Shown here piece after piece: positions 34,836 to 43,148 of a DNA stretch of 64,000 bases; the stretch's first letter is position 1, and each line of letters starts with the position of its first letter. Below the pieces are notes generated by a model that did not search any database, was not told where the DNA came from, and saw nothing but the letters and a program-made list of their open reading frames with translations. The position numbers and the translations under genes were made by a program. Source of the stretch: JALNZU01 sp964463695 (GTDB taxonomy: Bacteria; Bacteroidota; Bacteroidia; Bacteroidales; F082); assembly GCA_964463695.1 (NCBI GenBank), contig CAYXCZ010000009.1:54777-118776 (forward strand). The letters are read 5' to 3'.

Positions 34836-35933
34836 ATGAGTAATACTGACTTTCTACCCATCAACGGTACCGATTATGTCGAATTTTATGTTGGAAATGC
34901 CAAGCAAGCTGCTCATTTTTATCAAACAGCCTTTGGATTTCAACCTCTAGCTTATGCAGGATTAGAAACCGGTTTAAAAGACCGCGCTTCCTACGTGCTG
35001 AAACAAGGAAAAATAGTCTTTGTATTTACAACAGCACTTACTCCCGAATCTGCAATTGGGGAGCATCACAAAACACATGGCGACGGCATCAAAACCATCG
35101 CACTTTGGGTTGAAGATGCACGTAAGGCCTATAAAGAGACTACTTCACGAGGAGCAAGGTCCTACATGGAACCTCAAACAATAATCGATGAATTTGGCGA
35201 AGTTGTTCTGAGCGGCATTCATACCTATGGAGAAACAGTTCATATTTTTGTTGAGCGCAAGAATTACTTCGGACCTTTCATGCCAGGTTTCAGAAAATGG
35301 GAACCTGCCTACCGCCCAACCGAAACCGGCTTGCTTTACGTGGACCATATTGTTGGCAATGTTGGCTGGGGAGAAATGAATAAATGGGTCAATTTTTATG
35401 GCAAAATACTTGGTTTCGAACAACTTATATCATTCGATGATAAGGATATCTCGACTGAATACACTGCCTTAATGAGTAAAGTGATGGCCAACAATAATAT
35501 GCGGATCAAATTCCCCATTAATGAGCCGGCCGAAGGGAAAAAGAAATCGCAGATTGAAGAGTATATCGATTTTTACAGAGGATCAGGGGCTCAGCATGTT
35601 GCAATGGCGACCGACAATATCATTGAAACAATCACCCATCTACGCAACCGCGGAATTGAATTTCTGCATGTTCCTGATGCCTATTACGACACTGTTGTTG
35701 ATCGGGTGAAAGAAATTGATGAAGATTTGGAAACTCTGAAAAAACTCCGCATCCTTATAGACAGAGATGAAGATGGATACTTGTTACAACTTTTCACAAA
35801 ACCTGTCGAAGACCGCCCTACTGTTTTCTTTGAAATCATTCAGCGAAAAGGGGCAAAGTCGTTTGGAAAAGGCAATTTCAAAGCACTTTTTGAAGCAATC
35901 GAACTTGAGCAATCCAACAGAGGAACACTTTAA
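34836..35933 (+). CDS. hppD: 4-hydroxyphenylpyruvate dioxygenase
   Basis: The 365-residue protein has two vicinal-oxygen-chelate halves. The C-terminal half carries the 2-His-1-Glu iron site: His in YVDHIVGNVG (about 168-177), His in GAQHVAMATDN (about 250-260) and Glu in VFFEIIQRKG (about 329-338). DEDGYLLQLFTKP and FGKGNFKALFEAIE are further family marks. It converts 4-hydroxyphenylpyruvate, CO2 being lost, to homogentisate, the substrate of the preceding gene. A gap of 53 bases without a -7 box suggests co-transcription with hmgA. The tyrosine aminotransferase that would feed it is not in the window. Confidence 0.96.
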   Translation: MSNTDFLPINGTDYVEFYVGNAKQAAHFYQTAFGFQPLAYAGLETGLKDRASYVLKQGKIVFVFTTALTPESAIGEHHKTHGDGIKTIALWVEDARKAYKETTSRGARSYMEPQTIIDEFGEVVLSGIHTYGETVHIFVERKNYFGPFMPGFRKWEPAYRPTETGLLYVDHIVGNVGWGEMNKWVNFYGKILGFEQLISFDDKDISTEYTALMSKVMANNNMRIKFPINEPAEGKKKSQIEEYIDFYRGSGAQHVAMATDNIIETITHLRNRGIEFLHVPDAYYDTVVDRVKEIDEDLETLKKLRILIDRDEDGYLLQLFTKPVEDRPTVFFEIIQRKGAKSFGKGNFKALFEAIELEQSNRGTL

Positions 35934-36006
35934 GATCAATTGGTTACAAGTGTAATACTTGATCTACTTATCTCAATACAATTATAATCATCATTAATAA
36001 TTTCCC

Positions 36007-37257
36007 ATGAAATCATGGATTTCTATTCCTGACCAAAATGATTTTCCTCTTGAAAATATACCTTTTGGCATTTGTTCTTTTGGCGATCACATATCGCCGG
36101 CAACCCGTATCGGCGATACCATCGTTGATCTCTCTGTTTTAGCAGATTATGGCTATTTTGATTCACTTGAGATAGATGATCTGACAGTTTTTTATGAACC
36201 TATACTCAACCCTTTCATGTCATTGGGTAAAGCGAAAACAAATGCTGTAAGACTCTTTCTTCAGGAATTGTTCAGCGCAGATAATGTTGATTTGCAATCT
36301 AATGAAGAAGCAAAAACACTCGCTCTTTTTTTGCCGGAAGAAGTTGAAATGAAGATGCCTGTTTTTGTTGGCGACTACACCGATTTTTATTCAAGTATCG
36401 AGCATGCAACAAATGTGGGAGTGATGTTTCGTGATCCAGCAAATGCATTGTTGCCCAACTGGCGTCATTTGCCCGTGGGTTATCACGGAAGAAGTTCATC
36501 AATTGTTGTATCCGGCACAAATATTCACCGCCCGAAAGGACAAACCAAGCCCCAAGAAGACCAACCAGCCGTTTTTGGTCCGACAAAACAGCTCGATTTT
36601 GAGCTTGAGATGGCATTTATCACTTCCGGTGAAACTCCATTGGGTTCTTCTGTTTCAGTAGAAAAGGCAAGAGATTATATTTTTGGTTTAGTATTGTTTA
36701 ATGATTTGTCGGCACGCGACATTCAAAAATGGGAGTATGTGCCACTAGGTCCATTTCTTTCCAAAAGTTTCGGGTCAGTCATCTCACCCTGGATAGTAAC
36801 CCTTGAAGCGCTGGAAAATTTCCGGATAGCAGGGCCAGATCAGGAACCGAAACCAATGCCATATTTGCAACAAAACGGTTTGAACAACTTTGATATTCAA
36901 CTTGAGGTGTATTTAAAACCCGAAAACAGCATAGATTCGCTGATTTGTAAATCAAACTTCAAATACATGTATTGGAGTATGAATCAACAACTTGCGCACC
37001 AGACAGTAGCAGGATGTAATATCAACACAGGTGATTTATATGGTTCAGGAACGATTAGTGGTCCAACCCCAGACTCATTTGGTTCGATGCTTGAACTTTG
37101 TTGGAAAGGCACTAAACCCATACAAATGAAAGATGGAAGTCAACGGGTTTTTATTCAGGATCATGATACCATAACCATGAAAGCTTATGCTGAAAAGGAT
37201 GGAATAAGGATTGGATTTGGCACCTGCCAGACTAAAATACTTCCTTCAAATAATTGA
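36007..37257 (+). CDS. fahA: Fumarylacetoacetase
   Basis: The 416-residue enzyme cleaves fumarylacetoacetate to fumarate and acetoacetate, the last step of the pathway. It has the N-terminal SH3-like domain (about 1-120) and the FAH catalytic domain with DFYSSIEHATNVG (about 125-137), LPVGYHGRSSSIVVSG (about 157-172), the metal-binding FELEMAFITSG, and LFNDLSARDIQKWEY. The maleylacetoacetate isomerase expected between HmgA and this enzyme is absent from the window; it may lie elsewhere or the step may be non-enzymatic or glutathione-independent. The spacing from hppD is 73 bases, with no evident promoter. Confidence 0.95.
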   Translation: MKSWISIPDQNDFPLENIPFGICSFGDHISPATRIGDTIVDLSVLADYGYFDSLEIDDLTVFYEPILNPFMSLGKAKTNAVRLFLQELFSADNVDLQSNEEAKTLALFLPEEVEMKMPVFVGDYTDFYSSIEHATNVGVMFRDPANALLPNWRHLPVGYHGRSSSIVVSGTNIHRPKGQTKPQEDQPAVFGPTKQLDFELEMAFITSGETPLGSSVSVEKARDYIFGLVLFNDLSARDIQKWEYVPLGPFLSKSFGSVISPWIVTLEALENFRIAGPDQEPKPMPYLQQNGLNNFDIQLEVYLKPENSIDSLICKSNFKYMYWSMNQQLAHQTVAGCNINTGDLYGSGTISGPTPDSFGSMLELCWKGTKPIQMKDGSQRVFIQDHDTITMKAYAEKDGIRIGFGTCQTKILPSNN

Positions 37258-37267
37258 TAAATCACCT

Positions 37268-38143
37268 ATGTTAACACTTGATGCACAATCCATTTCACAA
37301 CAGTACCTGCACCGGATAATGCTTGGTAGTATCGCTCCCCGTCCGATAGCATTTGTGAGCACAATAGATAAAGAAGGAAATCCAAATTTATCCCCGTTTA
37401 GTTTTTTCAATGCTTTTGGAGTGAATCCGGGAACGCTGATATTTTCTCCTTCACGCCGTGGACGCGACAACACAACCAAGCATACCTACGAAAATCTATT
37501 GGAAATTCCTGAAGCAGTTATAAATGTTGTCACTTACGAAATGGTTCAACAAATGAGTCTGGCAAGCTGTGAATTTCCAAAAGGTGTCAACGAGTTCCTC
37601 AAAGCGGGCTTCAGCTCCGTTGCTTCAGAAAAGGTAAGGCCTTTCAGGGTAAAGGAATCGCCGGTTCAATACGAGTGTAAGGTGCGCGAAATCATACAAA
37701 CAGGCGATGGCCCCGGTGCTGGAAATCTTGTGATTTGCGACATTTTACTCGTTCATATCAACGAAACTGTTTTGGATGAAAAAAACGAAATCAATCAGGA
37801 AAAAATTGATCTTGTTGGAAGAATGGGCGGAGATTTCTATGTGAGGACAAACCAAGCAGCACGTTTTGTTGTACCTAAACCTGTGAGCAGTAATGGGATA
37901 GGAATAGATGTTTTGCCAGAGACGATCCGTCACAGCATATACCTTACCGGAAATGATCTGGGTCAACTTGGAAATTTGAGCAATTTTCCTGATGATGAAA
38001 TCATACAGAAGTATCGCACCGATAATTCCTTTTTTCAACTTTATCTTTCAGACAAGGAGGGCTATTTCAAGCATATTCAAGCGATGATTCGTGAAGGAAA
38101 AGCAATGGATGCCTTGGCGAATTTACTCGCTTTTTGCGACTAA
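37268..38143 (+). CDS. Flavin reductase-like FMN-binding protein
   Basis: Starting at the ATG at 37268, eleven bases after the fahA stop, the protein has 291 residues. It has the split-barrel flavin-binding domain: QQYLHRIMLGSIAPRPIAFV near the N-terminus, PNLSPFSFFNAFGVNPG, and the loop SPSRRGRDNTTKHTYENLLE. The C-terminal about 90 residues are an added helical region. A frame extending upstream to 37211 overlaps fahA and lacks any family match. Proteins of this kind reduce flavins with NAD(P)H or bind FMN in unknown reactions. Its place as the last gene of the tyrosine operon suggests a role tied to aromatic catabolism, but no partner oxygenase is adjacent. Confidence 0.85.
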   Translation: MLTLDAQSISQQYLHRIMLGSIAPRPIAFVSTIDKEGNPNLSPFSFFNAFGVNPGTLIFSPSRRGRDNTTKHTYENLLEIPEAVINVVTYEMVQQMSLASCEFPKGVNEFLKAGFSSVASEKVRPFRVKESPVQYECKVREIIQTGDGPGAGNLVICDILLVHINETVLDEKNEINQEKIDLVGRMGGDFYVRTNQAARFVVPKPVSSNGIGIDVLPETIRHSIYLTGNDLGQLGNLSNFPDDEIIQKYRTDNSFFQLYLSDKEGYFKHIQAMIREGKAMDALANLLAFCD

Positions 38144-38480
38144 GATACCTGCCTGTATTTTCATAAAAACAGTTTCTTTTGGTCAAACCTTTTCATCACT
38201 GAAAGTATTATTGTCTTAATTTAGATTTGTCTCAATGCACTGATTTTCAATTTCCAATCTTTTTTTGCGGTAATTATATTTTCTTTACAAAAACCAATCA
38301 TTTTTATCCAAAAAATGATCACCTCCCACATGCTTAGAATCGAGCAATATCAAGCGATTCATGCTATTTTTAAACATTCTAAATTATAACTCTTACGATT
38401 GAACAGTTCCCTGTTCTTAAAAAAAACATAATTTTGACCCGAAAATTTCATTCTAAATAATTTAGAGGTGAAAAAGACAA
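38144..38480. other. Intergenic region before the first C25 peptidase
   Basis: This 337-base AT-rich region contains no supported gene. The promoter-like elements lie in its last 80 bases and are listed separately; a 13-base palindrome, CTAAAT-A-ATTTAG, also occurs at 38453-38465. An AGAGGTG Shine-Dalgarno-like run at 38464-38470 supports the start at 38481. Confidence 0.45.
38401..38436 (+). promoter_or_regulatory. Palindrome plus -7 element before the first C25 peptidase
   Basis: GAACAG and CTGTTC form a perfect six-base dyad with a four-base centre at 38401-38416. A TAATTTTG -7 match follows at 38429-38436, so the dyad falls near the expected -33 position. It may be an operator. Confidence 0.4.
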
Positions 38481-41400
38481 ATGATTCATTTTTATAATTC
38501 AATTCGTATGAAGAAAAACGTTGTACTTTTTGCAATTGGCAAAAAAAGAATCGCAGTCAGCCTGATCATGTTTTTGATTTTGCTTGCTGGATTCCAGTCA
38601 TTTGCTCAAACCATTGATTTGGGAAGAGCATCAGGTCAGGTTCAGGTTACTGAAGACAACTTCAGCAAAACCAATGTAACCTTCACCTACTCAACAATCA
38701 GTTCTTTCGTTGTTGAAGCAGACAGAGGTGTTTTTAATGAAATTCAAATACCTGGCGCATATGCCATTGGTGGTTTGGGTACACCTAAGCTCCCTGCATC
38801 CAAGAATCTGATTGAAGTGCCTTTTGGCGCTGAAGTTTCGGTTAAGGTTGTTAATTTCAGTATGGCTGAGTATAAACTTAGCGACTATGGTATTAGTAAT
38901 CTTTTGATGCCCGTTCAGCCTTCAATTCGCAAAGATCAGACTTTAGACGAAGTTGCTTTTGAATATGATGAAAAGCTTTATCAAAAAGACGGATTCGTTA
39001 GTCACGAACTTGCAAGTATTGAAGTACTTGGAGTTTTACGCAGCTATCGTTTAGCACGCCTGACTGTAGCACCTGTTTCTTACAACCCTGTTTCTGGAAT
39101 TATTCGTGTATACAACGACATCGAAGTTGAAATCACCTATACAAACAGTGATCCAAGTCTTACCAATTATGTGAAAGCATCTGCTTATTCACCGTATTTT
39201 GAATCAATTAAGAGCACACTTCTCAATGGTTCAACGCGTGATTACCCGCAACATCCTGATTTGACAAAATATCCAATCAAATACCTCATTGTTTCTGACA
39301 GGATGTTTGAAGCTGACCTTCAACCATTTATTCAATGGAAAACCAAAAAAGGTTTTGAAGTAATTGTGGCTTATACCGATGTAATTGGCACAAGCTACGC
39401 TCAAATTCAATCCTACGTTCATGCACAATACAATGCTGGAACACCTACTGATCCGGCTCCAAGTTTCATACTTTTTGTTGGTGACACACCACAAATACCA
39501 GCAGTTCAAGGATCCTCTTCAGGAAAAATGACCGACTTATATTATGGTAGTGTTGACGGCGATATCTTCCCTGAAATGTATTATGGACGTTTTTCTGCCC
39601 GTAACTCCGGACAGTTAACTCCCCAAATACAAAAGGTGATGTATTATGAGCAATATCAATTTGCTGACCCTACATATCTCAATAGCACTACATTGATTGC
39701 CGGTGCTGACGGAACATGGAATCCAGCTGTTGGACAGCCTACTGTTCATTATGGAACGCAAAACTATTTCAATGCAGCTCATGGTTTCACCAATGTTTAT
39801 GCTTATTTAAACAGCTATTCAGGATGCTATGATGCTTCACGTATTGCTGTAGGTTTTATCAATTACACTGCTCACTGCTCTGAAACTTCATGGGGAGATC
39901 CAAACTTAAGTCAATCAGCAGTGAATGCCTTCACCAATCAAAATAAATATCCGCTCGCTATCGGCAACTGCTGCCTGGCAGCTGATTTTGGTTATGCTGA
40001 GTGTATTGGTGAAACCTGGATGAGAGCACCCAACAAAGGCGCTGTAACCTATATCGGTTCATCACCAAGTTCTTATTGGTTCGAAGATTTTTATTGGTCT
40101 GTTGGTGCTTTCCCGATTCAGGGAAACAACAATGGTTATGTGCCAACTTTCCAGGAAACTACATGGGGAGCTTATGACGGACCTTTTGTAAGCGACTATG
40201 TATCAGCAGGAGGTCTTGCTTTCATTGGAAACTTAGCAGTTACCGAAGTTGATATTCAAGGATATCCTTCACATTCGAGTCCAATCTATTACTGGCAAGC
40301 CTATAATGTGTTAGGTGATCCATCCCTTATTGCCTATATGACAGAAGGTGCTGACAATGTTGTTTCTCACATGCCTATTTTGCCTATCGGACTCACAACC
40401 TACGAAGTTACAGCTCTAGCCGGTTCATATGTTGCCATCTCAAAAGATGGCGTTTTACATGGCTCAGCCCTTGTAGGTCCTTCAGGTGTTGTTGAATTAA
40501 CGATCGAACCTGTTCTTTCTTCAGGCAATGTTGATATCGTAGTAACAAAACCTCAGCACAAACCATATATGGTGCAAGTTCCGGCAGCAGCACTTGTTGG
40601 TCCTTATGTTGTTTTGGATTCATACACTGTGAATGATGCAGCAGGAAATAACAACGGTCTTGCTGATTATGGTGAAACAATCCCATTGAATGTTACGATC
40701 AAAAATGTAGGAGCAGATCCTTCAGCAGCTATAAATGTAACTGTTAGTGGAACAGATACTTATGTAACACTGACTAGTGCGGCAACACAAAGTTTCAGCG
40801 CAATAGCTCCAGGAGCAACAACAACAGTAAACAATGCGTTTACATTCAATGTTGCTAATTTTGTACCTGACCAACATGTAGCCACTTTCCCACTGACGCT
40901 TACTGATGGAAGTGCAACATGGCAATCAACACTGAGAATCACACTTCAGGCACCAATTCTTGAGATTTCTGAAGAAGTTGTTGTTGTTGATAATGCTACT
41001 GGAAATGGAGACGGCATTCTTGACCCAGGTGAAACAGCTAATATTCGCGTTACAGTTTCGAACCTTGGACACAGCAGTGTTAGTGCAATTGTTGCAACAA
41101 TGGTTGCTTCAGACCCAATGCTTACGATTAATACAGCTACAGTGAACCATGCTTCTTTAGCAGGACAAGCTTCAGCTGAATTGCTCTTCAATGTTACAGC
41201 GGGTGCAAGTTCACCAATCGGATACCCTGTCAACCTCGCTCTTTCAGCAACTGCAGGACCAGCAGGTGTTTACAGTGATCAACAGGCAGCAGTCGTTGTT
41301 ATTGGTTTGATTCCTGATTTCAATATGTCGAACGGATCAGCAACAACATGTGTAGGAACATTCTTTGATTCTGGCGGGGCATCAGGCCAGTATAGCAATA

Positions 41401-43067
41401 ACGAAAGCTTTACCTTCACTTTCAATCCAACTACTGCCGGTGCCATGATCAGAGCTAACTTCACTTCTTTTGATACCGAAAGTGGATATGACAAACTTTT
41501 CATCTATAACGGACCAAACGCAAGTTCACCTCAAGTTCCTGGAAGTCCTTTTGAAGGAACAGCAAACCCCGGACAAATAACTGCCTTGAATGCAAGCGGA
41601 TCGTTAACCTTCAAGTTTACTTCAGATGGTTCAGTTACAAAAGATGGTTGGGTAGCAACTATCAGCTGCTACGCTCCTTCTGCTGCACCTTCATGCGCAA
41701 CCAATCCAACCCCGGCAAATAATGCTGCCAATGTTGGTATCGCAAGTGTTTTAAGCTGGACAGCTAATGATGCTACTTCTTATGATGTTTATTTTGGTGT
41801 AACTCCAAATCCTGCTCTTGTTGGTACTGTTGATGTTAATCAGTACTCACCAACACTGGCACCAAACACAACCTATTTCTGGAAAGTCGTTCCAAAAAAT
41901 CAATTTGGACCTGCAACAGGTTGTGAAGTTTGGTCATTTACAACTGGCGGACCTGAATATATCATGGCCAATACCACAGTAACAGCCAATAATGGTATGT
42001 TTTATGACACAGGTGGAGCAACAGGTAATTATACCAGCAACGAAACAATCACTATGACATTCATGCCTTCTGTAGCAGGTGCCCCTTTAAAATTCACCTT
42101 TAGCATGTTTGATACTGAAAATACTTACGATAAGTTGTTTATCTACAATGGTCCAGATGTGAGCTCACCAGCATTCCCGGGTAGTCCGTTTATGGGAACT
42201 GTGAGCCCAGGAAACATTACATCTACCCATGCTACCGGCGCCGTTACCTTCAAATTCACATCTGATAACACAGTCGTGAAAGCCGGATGGGCAGCTTCAT
42301 TCATGGTTATGAGCGAGATGGCGATAGCACCTGCAGCAACCCCTGCAGAAATTTGCCAAGGCAGTTCGAGTGTACTTAATGCCAACGTAACTGGTGGAAG
42401 CGGTTCTTATAGTTACTCCTGGACACCTGTTACAGGCTTGAGTAATGCTACTGTTGCCAATCCTATAGCTTCCCCTACAGAAACAACTACTTACACTGTT
42501 GTTGTTAGTGACGGAACTACCCAATTGGATGGACAAGTAACCGTAACTGTTATGCCAGCTGCGCCAGTGAATCTTGGAGTTGACCAAACTATGTGTACAT
42601 GGGAAACCGCTGTCCTTGATGCTACAACTCCAGGAGCTATATCATATTTATGGTCACCAGGTGGTGAAACTACCCCTACCATTTCATGTGAAGGTACCGC
42701 AATGGGTGTTGGAGCTCACGAAGTTTCAGTTACTGTAACCCATGCCAATGGTTGCGTTGTTACTGATCAAGTGATGATGACAGTTGAAGTTTGTATAGGA
42801 ATTGATGAAAACAATAACGGACTCAAGCTTGCGCTTCATCCAAATCCCGCAACAAATGTACTGAATGTACAACTAAACGGAAAAGCAAGTAATGTTTCCT
42901 ACTTCCTGTTAAACTATCAGGGTCAGGTACTTTACAGCAATACAAGTGTTGATATCAATGGCGCTTATCAGCACCAGATTGACCTTTCAGCTTACGCCAA
43001 AGGAATTTATTACCTACGTCTTAACAGCGGAAACAACACAATCGTTCGTAAAGTTGTTATTCAATAA
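38481..43067 (+). CDS. Secreted C25 (gingipain-type) peptidase, T9SS type A
   Basis: The 1528-residue protein has a long signal peptide (about 1-43, ending SFAQ), a propeptide-like region (about 45-250), a C25 catalytic domain (about 250-640), a DUF/Ig-like region, two CUB-like domains (about 945-1065 and 1160-1270, each with DKLFIYNGP) separated by a fibronectin-III/Ig segment, a PKD-like module (about 1290-1350) and a T9SS type A domain (about 1440-1528; HPNPATN, GIYYLRL, VVIQ). The predicted catalytic pair is H465 in NYTAHCSE and C497 or C498 in GNCCLAADF; the 33-residue spacing to C498 equals that of gingipain R (H211/C244). It should be exported and attached or released at the surface, cleaving external proteins. 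An ATG at 38508 is an alternative start. Confidence 0.9.
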   Translation: MIHFYNSIRMKKNVVLFAIGKKRIAVSLIMFLILLAGFQSFAQTIDLGRASGQVQVTEDNFSKTNVTFTYSTISSFVVEADRGVFNEIQIPGAYAIGGLGTPKLPASKNLIEVPFGAEVSVKVVNFSMAEYKLSDYGISNLLMPVQPSIRKDQTLDEVAFEYDEKLYQKDGFVSHELASIEVLGVLRSYRLARLTVAPVSYNPVSGIIRVYNDIEVEITYTNSDPSLTNYVKASAYSPYFESIKSTLLNGSTRDYPQHPDLTKYPIKYLIVSDRMFEADLQPFIQWKTKKGFEVIVAYTDVIGTSYAQIQSYVHAQYNAGTPTDPAPSFILFVGDTPQIPAVQGSSSGKMTDLYYGSVDGDIFPEMYYGRFSARNSGQLTPQIQKVMYYEQYQFADPTYLNSTTLIAGADGTWNPAVGQPTVHYGTQNYFNAAHGFTNVYAYLNSYSGCYDASRIAVGFINYTAHCSETSWGDPNLSQSAVNAFTNQNKYPLAIGNCCLAADFGYAECIGETWMRAPNKGAVTYIGSSPSSYWFEDFYWSVGAFPIQGNNNGYVPTFQETTWGAYDGPFVSDYVSAGGLAFIGNLAVTEVDIQGYPSHSSPIYYWQAYNVLGDPSLIAYMTEGADNVVSHMPILPIGLTTYEVTALAGSYVAISKDGVLHGSALVGPSGVVELTIEPVLSSGNVDIVVTKPQHKPYMVQVPAAALVGPYVVLDSYTVNDAAGNNNGLADYGETIPLNVTIKNVGADPSAAINVTVSGTDTYVTLTSAATQSFSAIAPGATTTVNNAFTFNVANFVPDQHVATFPLTLTDGSATWQSTLRITLQAPILEISEEVVVVDNATGNGDGILDPGETANIRVTVSNLGHSSVSAIVATMVASDPMLTINTATVNHASLAGQASAELLFNVTAGASSPIGYPVNLALSATAGPAGVYSDQQAAVVVIGLIPDFNMSNGSATTCVGTFFDSGGASGQYSNNESFTFTFNPTTAGAMIRANFTSFDTESGYDKLFIYNGPNASSPQVPGSPFEGTANPGQITALNASGSLTFKFTSDGSVTKDGWVATISCYAPSAAPSCATNPTPANNAANVGIASVLSWTANDATSYDVYFGVTPNPALVGTVDVNQYSPTLAPNTTYFWKVVPKNQFGPATGCEVWSFTTGGPEYIMANTTVTANNGMFYDTGGATGNYTSNETITMTFMPSVAGAPLKFTFSMFDTENTYDKLFIYNGPDVSSPAFPGSPFMGTVSPGNITSTHATGAVTFKFTSDNTVVKAGWAASFMVMSEMAIAPAATPAEICQGSSSVLNANVTGGSGSYSYSWTPVTGLSNATVANPIASPTETTTYTVVVSDGTTQLDGQVTVTVMPAAPVNLGVDQTMCTWETAVLDATTPGAISYLWSPGGETTPTISCEGTAMGVGAHEVSVTVTHANGCVVTDQVMMTVEVCIGIDENNNGLKLALHPNPATNVLNVQLNGKASNVSYFLLNYQGQVLYSNTSVDINGAYQHQIDLSAYAKGIYYLRLNSGNNTIVRKVVIQ

Positions 43068-43086
43068 GATCATTTAAAGCAATTTG

Positions 43087-43131
43087 AACTGCTCCATAAG
43101 TAAAATTTCACTTACTTTTGGAGCAGTTTTT
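43087..43131 (+). terminator. Terminator between the two C25 genes, overlapping a -7 box
   Basis: A long hairpin has outer arms AACTGCTCC (43087-43095) and GGAGCAGTT (43120-43128), inner arms AAGTAA and TTACTT, and a T run after it. The 3' arm contains TACTTTTG at 43113-43120, a -7 match 28 bases before the next ATG. Confidence 0.7.
43113..43120 (+). promoter_or_regulatory. -7 element TACTTTTG inside a terminator arm
   Basis: The TAnnTTTG match is embedded in the 3' arm of the hairpin at 43087-43128. It is the only promoter candidate between the hairpin and the second C25 gene. Confidence 0.45.
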
Positions 43132-43148
43132 CATTAATCTCAAAATAT

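Noticed and set aside
35934..36006. GATCAA...TTGATC imperfect dyad between hppD and fahA
   Set aside because: The arms are only six bases apart from a long non-matching centre and no promoter is associated; likely chance.
37211..37267. Upstream start of the flavin reductase overlapping fahA
   Set aside because: The added residues are an out-of-frame reading of the fahA end; the ATG at 37268 follows the stop cleanly.
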